Positions 7,663-13,975 of a stretch of DNA of 13,975 nt are shown in pieces. The first letter of the stretch is position 1. Each line of letters starts with the position of its first letter. Made by a program: the position numbers and the translations under genes. Origin of the DNA: Chloroflexota bacterium (lineage in GTDB: Bacteria; Chloroflexota; Anaerolineae; Aggregatilineales; UBA2796); the NCBI GenBank assembly GCA_017743585.1, contig JAGHYP010000045.1, positions 1-13,975 of the forward strand. The letters are read 5' to 3'. The notes beneath the pieces are model-generated. The model did no database searches and was not told the origin of the DNA. It worked only from the letters and a program-made list of their open reading frames with translations.

Positions 7663-8163
7663 CTAATCGCCGCTCGCAGGCATCTCAGCTTTCGCCTCGG
7701 CGCGCCATTGCTCGATCAGCGCTTTCATCTTCTCCATATCCAAGTTCTCAACATAGCGGAAGTTGCACTGCAGCATTGGCGCGCGGTCGCAAGCGGCAAG
7801 ACACATCACATGCTCAACTGTGAACAGGCCGTCAGGCGTTGTGCCGCCTTCCTGAATGCCGAGATACTCAAGCAGGTCGTGATAGAACTGCTCAGCGCCG
7901 ACCAGCGCACAAGGCAGGTCAGTGCAGACCTGTAGCCAGTACTTGCCTTTCGGCGTCTCGCGATACATCGTGTAGAAGCCTGCGATGGACTTGACCTGCG
8001 TCGGATCAACCTCGCACAGCTCCGCGACTTCGTTGATGCCCTCAGGCGAGACATAGCCGTAATGCTCCTGAGCCAGATAGAGCAACGGCATGATCGCCGA
8101 GCGCTTATCAGGATATTTGGCGAAAATTTTGGCGATTTGCTCTGCGTATGCTTCTTTCAGCAC
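7663..8163 (-). CDS. nuoE: NADH-quinone oxidoreductase subunit E
   Basis: NuoE is a thioredoxin-fold subunit with the 2Fe-2S cluster N1a, partner of NuoF in the NADH module. The 166-residue product has an N-terminal helical region (YPDKRSAIMPLLYLAQEHYG, 17-36) and the four cluster ligands in CTDLPC (C80, C85) and CLAAC (C121, C125). The start is a GTG at 8163, chosen because MLKEAYAEQIAKIFAKYPDK matches the family's usual beginning. AAGGGA at 8180-8175 lies 11 bases upstream and overlaps the nuoD stop. An ATG at 8174 in another frame closes after five codons (MPTTC) and is not the start. The gene is 15 nt after nuoD. Confidence 0.95.
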   Translation of the reverse strand: MLKEAYAEQIAKIFAKYPDKRSAIMPLLYLAQEHYGYVSPEGINEVAELCEVDPTQVKSIAGFYTMYRETPKGKYWLQVCTDLPCALVGAEQFYHDLLEYLGIQEGGTTPDGLFTVEHVMCLAACDRAPMLQCNFRYVENLDMEKMKALIEQWRAEAKAEMPASGD

Positions 8164-8178
8164 GTCGTCGGCATCCCT

Positions 8179-9459
8179 TCAGCGATCACAATCGCCCAGC
8201 ACAATATCCACGCTGCCGATAATCGCGACTAGGTCTGCGATCATACTATCTTTCGCCATCTTCGGGATAGCGCCCATGGCATGCACGAAGGATGGCGTGC
8301 GGAAATGCACGCGATGCGGTCGTGTGCCGCCATCGCTACTCAAGTAGCAGCTCAGCTCGCCGCGCGGGCTCTCAATCGAGACATATACTTCCCCTTCCGG
8401 CAGGCTGAAGCCTTCCGTCCACAGCTTGAAGTGATGGATGAGCGCCTCCATGCTGCGCCCTAGCTCGGAGCGCGGCGGCGGCACGTACTTGCGATTCTGG
8501 CTGCGGAATGGACCGCCTGTCTTCTCAAGCCGATCCACAGCCTGGCGGATGATGCGCACCGATTCCTTGAGTTCCTGTATGCGGACGTAGAAGCGGTCGT
8601 AGACGTCGCCGTGCTCGCCGAGCGGCACATCGAACTGGTAGGTCTCGTAGCCCATGTAAGGCATCGCCTTGCGGATATCCCAGTTGACGCCGCTGCCGCG
8701 CAAAGTCGGCCCTGTGCAGCCGTAGGCAATCGCTTCTTCAGGCGTGATCACGCCAATGCCTTGCGTGCGGTCGATCCAGAGCGGATTGTTGACCAAGAGC
8801 GTCTCGTATTCCTCGATCTTGGCGGGGAAATAGTCAATGAACGCCCTGACCGCTGGGATGAACTCGGGAGGCACATCGCGCCACAAGCCGCCCGGACGGA
8901 AGTAAGTGCTCATCATGCGCTGCCCGCTCACCATCTCGAAGATATCGAGGATCATCTCGCGCTCGCGCATGGCGTATAGGAAGACGCTCATCGCGCCCAA
9001 GTCTAGGCAGTGCGTGCCGAGCCATACCAAGTGGCTGTTGATGCGAGTCAGCTCTGCCAGCAGCACACGCACGATCTGAGCGCGCTCAGGCACGTCTAGC
9101 TCTGCCAGCTTCTCGATGGCAAGGCAGTAGACCAAGTTGTTGCCCATCGGGTTCAGGTAGTCCATGCGATCCGTCAAGGTGATCGCCTGCTCGTAGGTCT
9201 TGGACTCCATTGTCTTCTCGATGCCCGTGTGCAGATAGCCGATATCTGGCACACAGCTGACTATGGTCTCGCCATCCAGCTCCAGCAGCAGCCGCAAGAC
9301 GCCGTGCGTGCTAGGATGCTGCGGTCCCATGTTCAGCAACATGGTCTCGCCTGTCAGCGCGCGTGGCGAGACCAAGCCGCGCAGCTCTTGGACAGTGCCT
9401 TCCCACTCAGTGATGTTGGCGCTGTGCCCGCTACTCTCCAATAAAGGCCGTTCACTCAT
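8179..9459 (-). CDS. nuoD: NADH-quinone oxidoreductase subunit D
   Basis: NuoD (49-kDa subunit) forms the quinone-reduction site together with NuoB and derives from the NiFe-hydrogenase large subunit. The 426-residue product carries GPQHPSTHG (45-53), whose His belongs to the quinone-site loop, then YLHTGIEK, an RINSHL helix, the SPRGE motif and the C-terminal DIVLGDCDR. The N-terminal 35 residues before the first conserved strand are a modest, variable extension. The ATG at 9459 has GAGG about 8-9 bases upstream. It lies 36 nt after nuoC. NuoC and NuoD are separate here, not fused as in E. coli. Confidence 0.97.
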   Translation of the reverse strand: MSERPLLESSGHSANITEWEGTVQELRGLVSPRALTGETMLLNMGPQHPSTHGVLRLLLELDGETIVSCVPDIGYLHTGIEKTMESKTYEQAITLTDRMDYLNPMGNNLVYCLAIEKLAELDVPERAQIVRVLLAELTRINSHLVWLGTHCLDLGAMSVFLYAMREREMILDIFEMVSGQRMMSTYFRPGGLWRDVPPEFIPAVRAFIDYFPAKIEEYETLLVNNPLWIDRTQGIGVITPEEAIAYGCTGPTLRGSGVNWDIRKAMPYMGYETYQFDVPLGEHGDVYDRFYVRIQELKESVRIIRQAVDRLEKTGGPFRSQNRKYVPPPRSELGRSMEALIHHFKLWTEGFSLPEGEVYVSIESPRGELSCYLSSDGGTRPHRVHFRTPSFVHAMGAIPKMAKDSMIADLVAIIGSVDIVLGDCDR

Positions 9460-9495
9460 CGCGTTTTCCTCAATTCAGGCTTGCTCTCAGGACGC

Positions 9496-10017
9496 TCAGT
9501 CTTTGGCATACGGCTTCAGGCGGTCAATATCATCGAAGTTGAAGCTGAACTGCACCTGCTCATAGCCGAGCGGATAATCCTTGCGCTGCGGATGCCCTTC
9601 CCAATCGGCGGGCATCAGAATGCGGCGCAGGTTCGGATGCCCTTCAAAGTAAATGCCCATCATGTCGTACGCCTCGCGCTCTTCCCAATCGGCAGAGGGC
9701 CACACTGAAGTGACGCTTGGCAAGCGCGGATCGTCGCCTGGCAAATAGACCTTGATCCGCAAGCGGCGCATGTAGACCATCGAGTACAGATGGTAGCACA
9801 AGGCGAAGCGCGGCTCCTTCGGGAAGTAATCCACTGCCGTGATATCCGAGAGGAAAATGTATTCCAGACCTTCGGTATCGCGGAAGAACTGGCAAACTTC
9901 CACAATGCGCCGTGGGTCTACCACGATAGTCGTCTCGCCGCGAAACTCGACCACATCTAGCACGGCGTCTTTCAGGCTCAGCTTCGCCAAGTCAACCGGA
10001 TCGAGTGGCGCTTGCAT
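9496..10017 (-). CDS. nuoC: NADH-quinone oxidoreductase subunit C
   Basis: NuoC (30-kDa subunit) is a structural, cofactor-free member of the connecting module that packs on NuoD. The 173-residue product has the family signature WEEREAYDMMGIYFEGHPN (111-129) followed by LRRILMPADWEGHPQRKDYP (130-149). The preceding region, with YIFLSDITAVDYFP and FALCYHLYSM, is also typical. The ATG at 10017 is preceded by AGGGG with a 7-base spacing. It lies 39 nt after nuoB and 36 nt before nuoD. Confidence 0.96.
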   Translation of the reverse strand: MQAPLDPVDLAKLSLKDAVLDVVEFRGETTIVVDPRRIVEVCQFFRDTEGLEYIFLSDITAVDYFPKEPRFALCYHLYSMVYMRRLRIKVYLPGDDPRLPSVTSVWPSADWEEREAYDMMGIYFEGHPNLRRILMPADWEGHPQRKDYPLGYEQVQFSFNFDDIDRLKPYAKD

Positions 10018-10056
10018 GTGATCGCCCCTGTGTTGACGTGCTAAAAACCGCGTCGC

Positions 10057-10539
10057 TCATGCCCAATCGGCGATGCGCTGCGTCTTGACTTTCTCGTGCA
10101 GCGTCATGATGCCGTGAATCAGCTGCTCAGGGCGCGGCGGGCAGCCCGCCACGTAGACATCCACAGGCACGATCTCATCCACGCCTTGCACAATGGCGTA
10201 ATTGTTGAAAACGCCGCCGCACGAGGCGCAATCGCCCATTGCGATCACGTACTTCGGATCGGGCATCTGGTCATACAGCTGGCGCAGCACAGGCGCCATC
10301 TTGCGCGTGACGCGCCCTGCCACGATCATCAGGTCGCTCTGGCGCGGCGAGGCGCGCATCAGCTCCATGCCAAAACGCGAGAGGTCATACACAGAGGCTT
10401 GCGTGCTCATCATCTCGATAGCGCAGCACGCCAAGCCGAACAGCATCGGCCACATGCTCTTGGTGCGTCCCCAGTTAATAGCCGCCTCAAGCGTGGTAGT
10501 CACCACGCCCAAGTTGCCCAGTTTGCCTGCTATTCCCAT
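10057..10539 (-). CDS. nuoB: NADH-quinone oxidoreductase subunit B
   Basis: NuoB holds the terminal 4Fe-4S cluster N2, which reduces quinone at the interface with NuoD. The 160-residue product has the tandem cysteines of LACCAIE (C38, C39), then C104 in GDCASCGG and C133 in GCPPRPEQL. The spacing matches the known N2 ligand pattern. The ATG at 10539 has AAAGGAG at 10553-10547 (spacing 7) inside the end of nuoA. The nuoB start overlaps the nuoA stop by 10 nt, so the two are likely translationally coupled. Confidence 0.97.
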   Translation of the reverse strand: MGIAGKLGNLGVVTTTLEAAINWGRTKSMWPMLFGLACCAIEMMSTQASVYDLSRFGMELMRASPRQSDLMIVAGRVTRKMAPVLRQLYDQMPDPKYVIAMGDCASCGGVFNNYAIVQGVDEIVPVDVYVAGCPPRPEQLIHGIMTLHEKVKTQRIADWA

Positions 10540-10886
10540 TCCAAAGCTCCTTTACGCCAAGCGTAATAGTGTCCGATTTCCAGCACAATGATGAAGACCA
10601 GCATCACGATGAGCGCTGCAAAGCCGACCTCGCGCACGACCACAGCGAATGGCAAGAAGAACATCACTTCGATATCGAACAGGATGAACAGGACGGCGAT
10701 CAGATAGAACTTGACAGGCAGCCGCCGCATCGCCGGACCGATCGCCACCATGCCGCTTTCATACGGCTCGAGCTTGCGCGCCGTTGGACGGAACGGACCG
10801 AGAATGCGCGAGATGAACACGACGATAGTGCTGACCGCTGTTGTGATGAGCAGTAAGATCGCGACAGGTGCGTATTGATCCAGCAC
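10530..10886 (-). CDS. nuoA: NADH-quinone oxidoreductase subunit A
   Basis: NuoA is a small membrane subunit near the quinone site whose first loop contacts NuoD and NuoH. The 118-residue product has three hydrophobic segments (about 6-28, 58-82 and 86-108), the loop motif LEPYESGM (39-46) and the charged helix LFILFDIEVMFF with its conserved acidic pair. The loop has Ser where mitochondrial homologues have Cys (PYECG), as in several bacteria. The start is a GTG at 10886, supported by GAGGTG at 10900-10895 (spacing 8). It is the first gene of the operon and overlaps nuoB by 10 nt. Confidence 0.95.
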   Translation of the reverse strand: MLDQYAPVAILLLITTAVSTIVVFISRILGPFRPTARKLEPYESGMVAIGPAMRRLPVKFYLIAVLFILFDIEVMFFLPFAVVVREVGFAALIVMLVFIIVLEIGHYYAWRKGALEWE

Positions 10887-10951
10887 AGCCTTTTCACCTC
10901 ACTTTGCGCTGAGCGCACAGCCGCTTGGGAAAAATAGAACAATCGCTTCAG

Positions 10952-10980
10952 AGCATAACATAGATGAAAAAATAAAGCAA
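10952..10980 (-). promoter_or_regulatory. candidate sigma70-type promoter of the nuo operon
   Basis: On the minus strand TTGCTT (10980-10975) and TATGCT (10957-10952) are separated by exactly 17 bases, in the most AT-rich stretch of the region. Transcription would start near 10945, giving a leader of roughly 60 bases before the nuoA GTG. Each box deviates from consensus, so this is inference from spacing, composition and position. Confidence 0.45.
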
Positions 10981-11003
10981 ACCACGCTTTCTCGTGCAGA
11001 AAG

Positions 11004-11020
11004 GCGGGCTTTCGCCCCGC
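11004..11020 (-). terminator. GC-rich hairpin after the large TPR gene, possible terminator
   Basis: On the minus strand GCGGGGC (11020-11014) faces GCCCGC (11009-11004) across GAAA. Five pairs, one bulged G and one inner pair close the tetraloop. It is followed by CCTTTCT, only three T's in a row, so termination on this strand may be weak. On the plus strand the T-rich TCAATTTTA follows, but no plus gene ends here. It sits about 90 bases past the TPR gene stop and before the proposed nuo promoter. Confidence 0.45.
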
Positions 11021-11029
11021 TCAATTTTA

Positions 11030-11047
11030 GCGAACGATCGAGTTCGC
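11030..11047. repeat. 18-base inverted repeat between the TPR gene and nuoA
   Basis: The arms GCGAAC (11030-11035) and GTTCGC (11042-11047) are perfect inverted copies around the six-base spacer GATCGA. It could be the first of two tandem hairpins behind the TPR gene, or a binding site for a dimeric regulator. The GAAC-N6-GTTC spacing does not match the Bacillus-type LexA box (N4), so I do not call it an SOS box. It is about 145 bases upstream of the nuoA start and upstream of the candidate promoter. Confidence 0.4.
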
Positions 11048-11111
11048 CAACAAACTGCGCCTTCGCGCAAAGATGCTGGGAAATGCAAGGGAATTTCTCG
11101 GCGTGAAGCAC

Positions 11112-13502
11112 TCATGGCGCGCTTGTCGGCGTGCGCGTGAGCGTTGGCGTGCGCGTCGGGGTGAAGGTGCGCGTCGGCGTCGGCGTGCGTGTCAAGGTCG
11201 GCGTGCGTGTGAAAGTTGGCGTGCGCGTCGGCGTGAAGGTGCGCGTTGGCGTCGGCGTGTTGCTTGGCGTGAACGTAGCTGATGGCGTGTTGGTCATCGT
11301 CGGCGTTGGCGTGGCAGTCTCAGTGGGCAAGGCAGTGACCAGCGCCGCCAACAGAGAGCGAACATCGCTCAGGCGCGGCAGCGTGGCGAATTCTTCGAAG
11401 TAAGTCAGCCATTGTAGGTCGCGCACTGCTTCGGCAGGACGGTTCAAGGCGCGCAGCGTCAGCGCGCGATAGTAGTGTCCTGTGGCTGTGGAGCGCAGCG
11501 CCAGAGCTTGATTCAAATCGTTGAGCGCCGCTTGATGGTCGCCTTCAAGGTAGCGCACCACGCCGCGATACAACACGGCGCTATGCCGCGCCTGCGGCGC
11601 GAAGGCGGCAAGCTGATCTTCGCTCAGGCGCTCAGCGGCAGTCGTGAGCTGCTCCTTTGTGAGCTTTTGAGCCATCCAGGCGGCGAGTAGCAAGTCGAAC
11701 TGCGCGCTGAGCAGCGCAGCATCCGTAGGATTCTCGCGCAGCAAGAGCGTGATGTCGTCGAGCGCCGTTGTGTAGTCGCCGAGCGCGCTGGCAGCGTCTA
11801 AGCGGCGGCGACGCACGTCGCTCGTCCCGCGGATGATGAGCGCGGCATTGAAGGCATCGCGCGCTTCAGCGTAGCGCCGCAAGCGCATCAGCAGCTCGCC
11901 TTGTGCCAGAAAGGCTTGGCGCGCCGCCTCAGAGCTTTTATCGAGGACGACGGCTTGCCTGTATGCGTCGAGCGCTTCACTCAAGTTGCCTTCACCTTCG
12001 CGCGCCCGACCGAGCTGCAACCAAGCTTCGGTATCGCCCGGATAGTAGATCAGATAAGCCTGCGCGCCGATCACAGCGCGCCCGTAGGCTTCTACGCGCG
12101 CCACAGGCTCTGTTTGCTCGGCGGCGATTGCCAAGAGCGCTTCATTGCGGGCTTGGTAAGCGCTGCGATTGAGCGGATCGATGTACAGAGCGAGTTCGGC
12201 GTCGCTCAGCGCGTCGTTGAGCGCGCCGCTGTTCAGGTTGATCTCAGCGCGCGCCAGCAAGAGCTTGACGTTGCGCGGATTGGCGCTGATGGCGTTGCGC
12301 AGCACATCGCGCGCGGCGGCGAGATTGCCGCGTTGCGCATGCGCGCGCGCCGCGACAATGGCAACTTCTGCCCAGCGCAAATCGTCGCGCTCTGTCAGGA
12401 TGAACCGTGCGTCGCTGAGCGCTGTGTCCAAGTCGCCGCGCGCAAAGCTGAGCAAGGCGCGCGCCGCGCGGAAAGCTGTGCTATCAGGCTTGCGGTTAGC
12501 GTCCAGCAGGCGCGCCGCTTCGCCCGGCCTATTCTGCGCCAGATACGCTGTGACCATGTGGTAGATGATCTCGTAGTAAGTTTCGCTTCTCGCCAGCTCT
12601 AGACCTTTGCGCTCATCTTCCAGAATTTCGAGCGCGGCGGCGTAGTCTGCGGCGCCGAGCAAAGCGAGCGCTTGGCGCATCGGACCGGAGCGTGGCTCGG
12701 GGAAAGCGGGCGTCAGCGTCGGGCTGTAAATGCTGCCCGGCGCGATGTTAGGAGTGGGTGTGGCAGTGCGCGGCACAAGCGGCGTGTTGCTGGGCGTGCT
12801 GGTCAAGCCGAGGGTCGGCGTGGCGGTTGGCGTCAGCGTCGGCGTTGGGGTGTTGGTGCTGCGCAGCGCGATGCCTGTGCCGCCATCGCCGAGCAAGTTC
12901 CAGATCAAGAAGATAGCGCCTGCCAGCACGGCGATTCCGCCAAGGAAGGCCGCGCCGATCCGCAAGCGCAGCGCTTGGTCGCTTAGCTCGCCGATCCGAC
13001 CGCGCCTCTTGCGCGTCCAAGCGAAGGGCAAGGCTGCTTGCGGCAGAGGTTGATAGCTCTCCAAAAAACGGCTGGCTGCTTCGCTCAAGATGGCGATACG
13101 CCGCTCATCGAGGATTGGCACAGAGGGCTGTGGCACAGCAGTGCGGCGCTCGATTTTGTCGCTAGGCGGCGCCGTCGGCGGGCGCGCTATCGCTTCCAGC
13201 CCTTGTGGCGGCGGCTGATCCTTCAAACGGCGGAGGCCTGTGCTGCTCGGCGGCTTCACACCGAGCTTCGCCAGGCCTTTCAGCGCGTTCTGATTAGACG
13301 GATTGATCTCAAGAATTTTCATCAGGCAGGAGATGCGCTCTTCATCGTTGATTGCGACGCCTGAGAGCCACAACCAAGCCATTTCATTGGTCGCATCACG
13401 CCGAATGACCTCTTGTAGCAAACGGCGCGCCTCATCGCGCTGACCTGCCTTCGCCGCCGCGATGCCTTGTTGCAGCAACTGTTGTGCTTGTTCGTCCGCC
13501 AT
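11112..13502 (-). CDS. single-pass membrane TPR protein with Thr/Pro-rich linker and tail
   Basis: The 796-residue protein begins with a cytoplasmic TPR-like region (residues 3-80, for example GQRDEARRLLQEVIRRD) and a polar Pro-rich linker (81-160). One membrane helix follows (about 181-203, IGAAFLGGIAVLAGAIFLIW) after a basic RKRRGR patch, which predicts an N-in, C-out topology. Outside are a Thr/Pro linker (216-262), a long TPR array (about 273-722; typical units ALNDLNQALALRS and DLDTALSDARFILTERD), and a Thr/Pro/Arg tail (about 724-796). The ATG at 13502 has AAGGA six bases upstream. Such Thr/Pro linkers are common in Chloroflexota envelope proteins. The function is unknown; a scaffold for envelope or respiratory complexes is possible. 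It lies upstream of nuoA on the same strand but is separated from it by a hairpin and a likely promoter. Confidence 0.85.
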   Translation of the reverse strand: MADEQAQQLLQQGIAAAKAGQRDEARRLLQEVIRRDATNEMAWLWLSGVAINDEERISCLMKILEINPSNQNALKGLAKLGVKPPSSTGLRRLKDQPPPQGLEAIARPPTAPPSDKIERRTAVPQPSVPILDERRIAILSEAASRFLESYQPLPQAALPFAWTRKRRGRIGELSDQALRLRIGAAFLGGIAVLAGAIFLIWNLLGDGGTGIALRSTNTPTPTLTPTATPTLGLTSTPSNTPLVPRTATPTPNIAPGSIYSPTLTPAFPEPRSGPMRQALALLGAADYAAALEILEDERKGLELARSETYYEIIYHMVTAYLAQNRPGEAARLLDANRKPDSTAFRAARALLSFARGDLDTALSDARFILTERDDLRWAEVAIVAARAHAQRGNLAAARDVLRNAISANPRNVKLLLARAEINLNSGALNDALSDAELALYIDPLNRSAYQARNEALLAIAAEQTEPVARVEAYGRAVIGAQAYLIYYPGDTEAWLQLGRAREGEGNLSEALDAYRQAVVLDKSSEAARQAFLAQGELLMRLRRYAEARDAFNAALIIRGTSDVRRRRLDAASALGDYTTALDDITLLLRENPTDAALLSAQFDLLLAAWMAQKLTKEQLTTAAERLSEDQLAAFAPQARHSAVLYRGVVRYLEGDHQAALNDLNQALALRSTATGHYYRALTLRALNRPAEAVRDLQWLTYFEEFATLPRLSDVRSLLAALVTALPTETATPTPTMTNTPSATFTPSNTPTPTRTFTPTRTPTFTRTPTLTRTPTPTRTFTPTRTPTLTRTPTSAP
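11115..11258 (-). repeat. two 72-bp tandem repeats encoding the Thr/Pro/Arg tail
   Basis: The tail of the TPR protein is two 24-residue units (residues 749-772 and 773-796) sharing the core TPTPTRTFTPTRTPT and differing at few positions. In DNA the same 14-base string GGCGTGCGCGTCGG occurs at 11146 and 11218, exactly 72 bases apart. Shorter 6-, 12- and 18-base sub-repeats (GGCGTG, GGCGTGCGCGTC variants) run through the block and decay into imperfect copies up to about 11330. Such arrays expand and contract by slippage and can mis-assemble from short reads. Confidence 0.85.
12717..12857 (-). repeat. degenerate Thr/Pro-coding repeat, first linker of the TPR protein
   Basis: This block encodes residues 216-262, just outside the membrane helix, with repeated TPTPTLTPTATPT-type residues. 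In DNA it shows imperfect GGCGTNGGCGTT-type hexamer repeats. It is older or more diverged than the C-terminal block, since no long exact repeat unit is visible. It probably spans the cell envelope as an extended, possibly glycosylated linker (inference). Confidence 0.6.
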
Positions 13503-13698
13503 TATGCGTCCTTAATGCTGTGCGCAAGCCGCAAGCCTGTGTCCGCCATTCTAGCGCAGCAGCGCAGCTGCCACCACTCCTGGCGCCGCGCCTCTCAGCC
13601 TTGTGCTATGACGCCGTGAACTCCTGCGCTATAATCTTCCGCGTTGCAGCGATCATGCAAGCACATCAGCAAGCACGTAGGCATAGAGGGCAAACGCA
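13503..13698. promoter_or_regulatory. divergent intergenic region with candidate promoter elements
   Basis: This 196-base region separates the minus-strand TPR gene from the plus-strand phosphatase. On the plus strand TATAAT at 13630-13635 is a perfect -10 hexamer about 64 bases before the GTG start, but no good -35 box lies 16-18 bases upstream. On the minus strand TAGAAT (13553-13548) is a possible -10 element for the TPR gene, also with a poor -35 (TGGTGG). No convincing gene is seen in the region. Confidence 0.35.
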
Positions 13699-13956
13699 GT
13701 GGCAGCTCGCGCGCGCTGGACAAGCTTCGATCTGATCTTCTTCGATTGCGATAGCACGCTCTCCGCTCTTGAAGGCGTGGATGAATTGGCACGCATGAAA
13801 GGGAAAGACTTGCGCGTCAGCCTGCTGACCCAAAAAGCGATGAACGGCGACCTAGACCTTGCCGAGGTCTACGGCAAGCGCCTGCAGGCCATCCGCCCGA
13901 CTCGCGCGCAGCTGGCAGCGATTGAGCAGCGCTACTGGGAAACGCTTGTGCCTGAT
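13699..13956 (+). CDS. serB: SerB-like HAD phosphatase, 3' end missing
   Basis: The first 86 codons of a HAD-superfamily phosphatase, most like phosphoserine phosphatase, which makes L-serine from phosphoserine in the last step of the phosphorylated pathway. Motif I is FFDCDSTL with nucleophile D16 and general acid/base D18. The following LEGVDELARMKGKD and the segment QKAMNGDLDLAEVYGKRLQ are typical of the SerB cap region. The start is a GTG at 13699. An in-frame TAG at 13684-13686 excludes anything longer, and AGAGGG (13685-13690) lies eight bases upstream. The genomic reading ends at 13956, where adapter sequence begins; motifs II and III are not visible. Another HAD-IB phosphatase remains possible. 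Confidence 0.8.
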
Positions 13957-13975
13957 CTGTCTCTTATACACATCT
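13957..13975. other. Nextera transposase adapter remnant (assembly artefact)
   Basis: The last 19 bases, CTGTCTCTTATACACATCT, are exactly the Tn5 mosaic-end sequence used in Nextera libraries, in the orientation seen when a read runs past its insert into adapter. It is not genomic. Residues translated beyond 13956 in the phosphatase frame should be ignored, and the contig should be trimmed here. Confidence 0.95.

Noticed and set aside
11115..11330. CRISPR-like or satellite array
   Set aside because: The repeats are short, in frame, without unique spacers, and fully explained by Thr/Pro-coding codons.
11131..11403. 90-codon plus-strand frame rich in Val/Gly (VRVGVKVRVGV pattern)
   Set aside because: It is the complement of the Thr/Pro-coding repeat and only looks like a repetitive beta-type protein; the minus-strand reading continues a real TPR protein.
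11901..12602. 233-codon plus-strand frame opposite the TPR protein
   Set aside because: Shadow frame of a strongly supported TPR gene, with no ribosome site or motif.
13484..13735. 83-codon plus-strand frame running through the divergent intergenic region
   Set aside because: It overlaps the TPR gene start and the phosphatase start in a different frame, and its composition is not protein-like.
1..13956. Apparent excess of GATC sites (about ten per kb in the first 3 kb counted by eye)
   Set aside because: Frequent ATC isoleucine codons preceded by G, plus GAT-C codon junctions, can account for most of it in coding DNA; no methyltransferase gene is present.
13957..13975. Transposon end at the right edge
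   Set aside because: The sequence is the Tn5 mosaic end used in library preparation, at the exact contig terminus with no transposase or target duplication.

Overview
The window is a GC-rich bacterial segment dominated by one minus-strand operon for the peripheral arm and part of the membrane arm of respiratory complex I (NADH:quinone oxidoreductase). The gene order, read on the minus strand, is nuoA-B-C-D-E-orf-F-orf-G-H-I (10886 down to 1002). Protein features point to Chloroflexota, probably near Anaerolineae. These are a large tetratricopeptide (TPR) protein with Thr/Pro-rich linkers, a NuoH with a C-terminal extension, and the general look of the Nuo proteins. The taxonomic call is inference from protein style; no marker gene is present.

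Layout: (1) 3-969, plus strand: the C-terminal part of a GNAT-like acetyltransferase protein cut by the window edge, then a small two-helix membrane protein. (2) 961-992: a hairpin plus T-tract reading on the minus strand, which ends the nuo operon and overlaps the last codons of the convergent small gene. (3) 1002-10886, minus strand: the nuo operon, tightly packed with two gene overlaps. It contains two unassigned genes: a four-helix membrane protein between nuoE and nuoF, and a small TPR-like protein between nuoF and nuoG. (4) 10887-11111: intergenic region with a plausible nuo promoter (TTGCTT-17-TATGCT), a hairpin and an inverted repeat. (5) 11112-13502, minus strand: a 796-residue single-pass TPR protein with Thr/Pro-rich linker and tail. 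(6) 13503-13698: divergent intergenic region. (7) 13699-13956, plus strand: the N-terminus of a SerB-like HAD phosphatase. (8) 13957-13975: an exact match to the 19-base Nextera transposase end sequence, which is library adapter and not genome.

How the genes work together: NuoE, NuoF and NuoG form the NADH-oxidising module (FMN and the Fe-S chain). NuoB, C, D and I form the connecting module ending in cluster N2. NuoH and NuoA form the membrane base at the quinone site. All Fe-S ligand motifs checked by eye are intact, including the extra N7-type motif in NuoG. The antiporter-like pump subunits NuoL, M and N, and NuoJ and K, are absent. Because a terminator follows nuoI, they must lie elsewhere if the complex is complete.

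The window does not show an obvious new defence or mobile system. The most interesting biology is the pair of unassigned genes embedded in the NADH-module part of the operon, the split of the complex I genes, and the Thr/Pro-tailed TPR membrane protein directly upstream.
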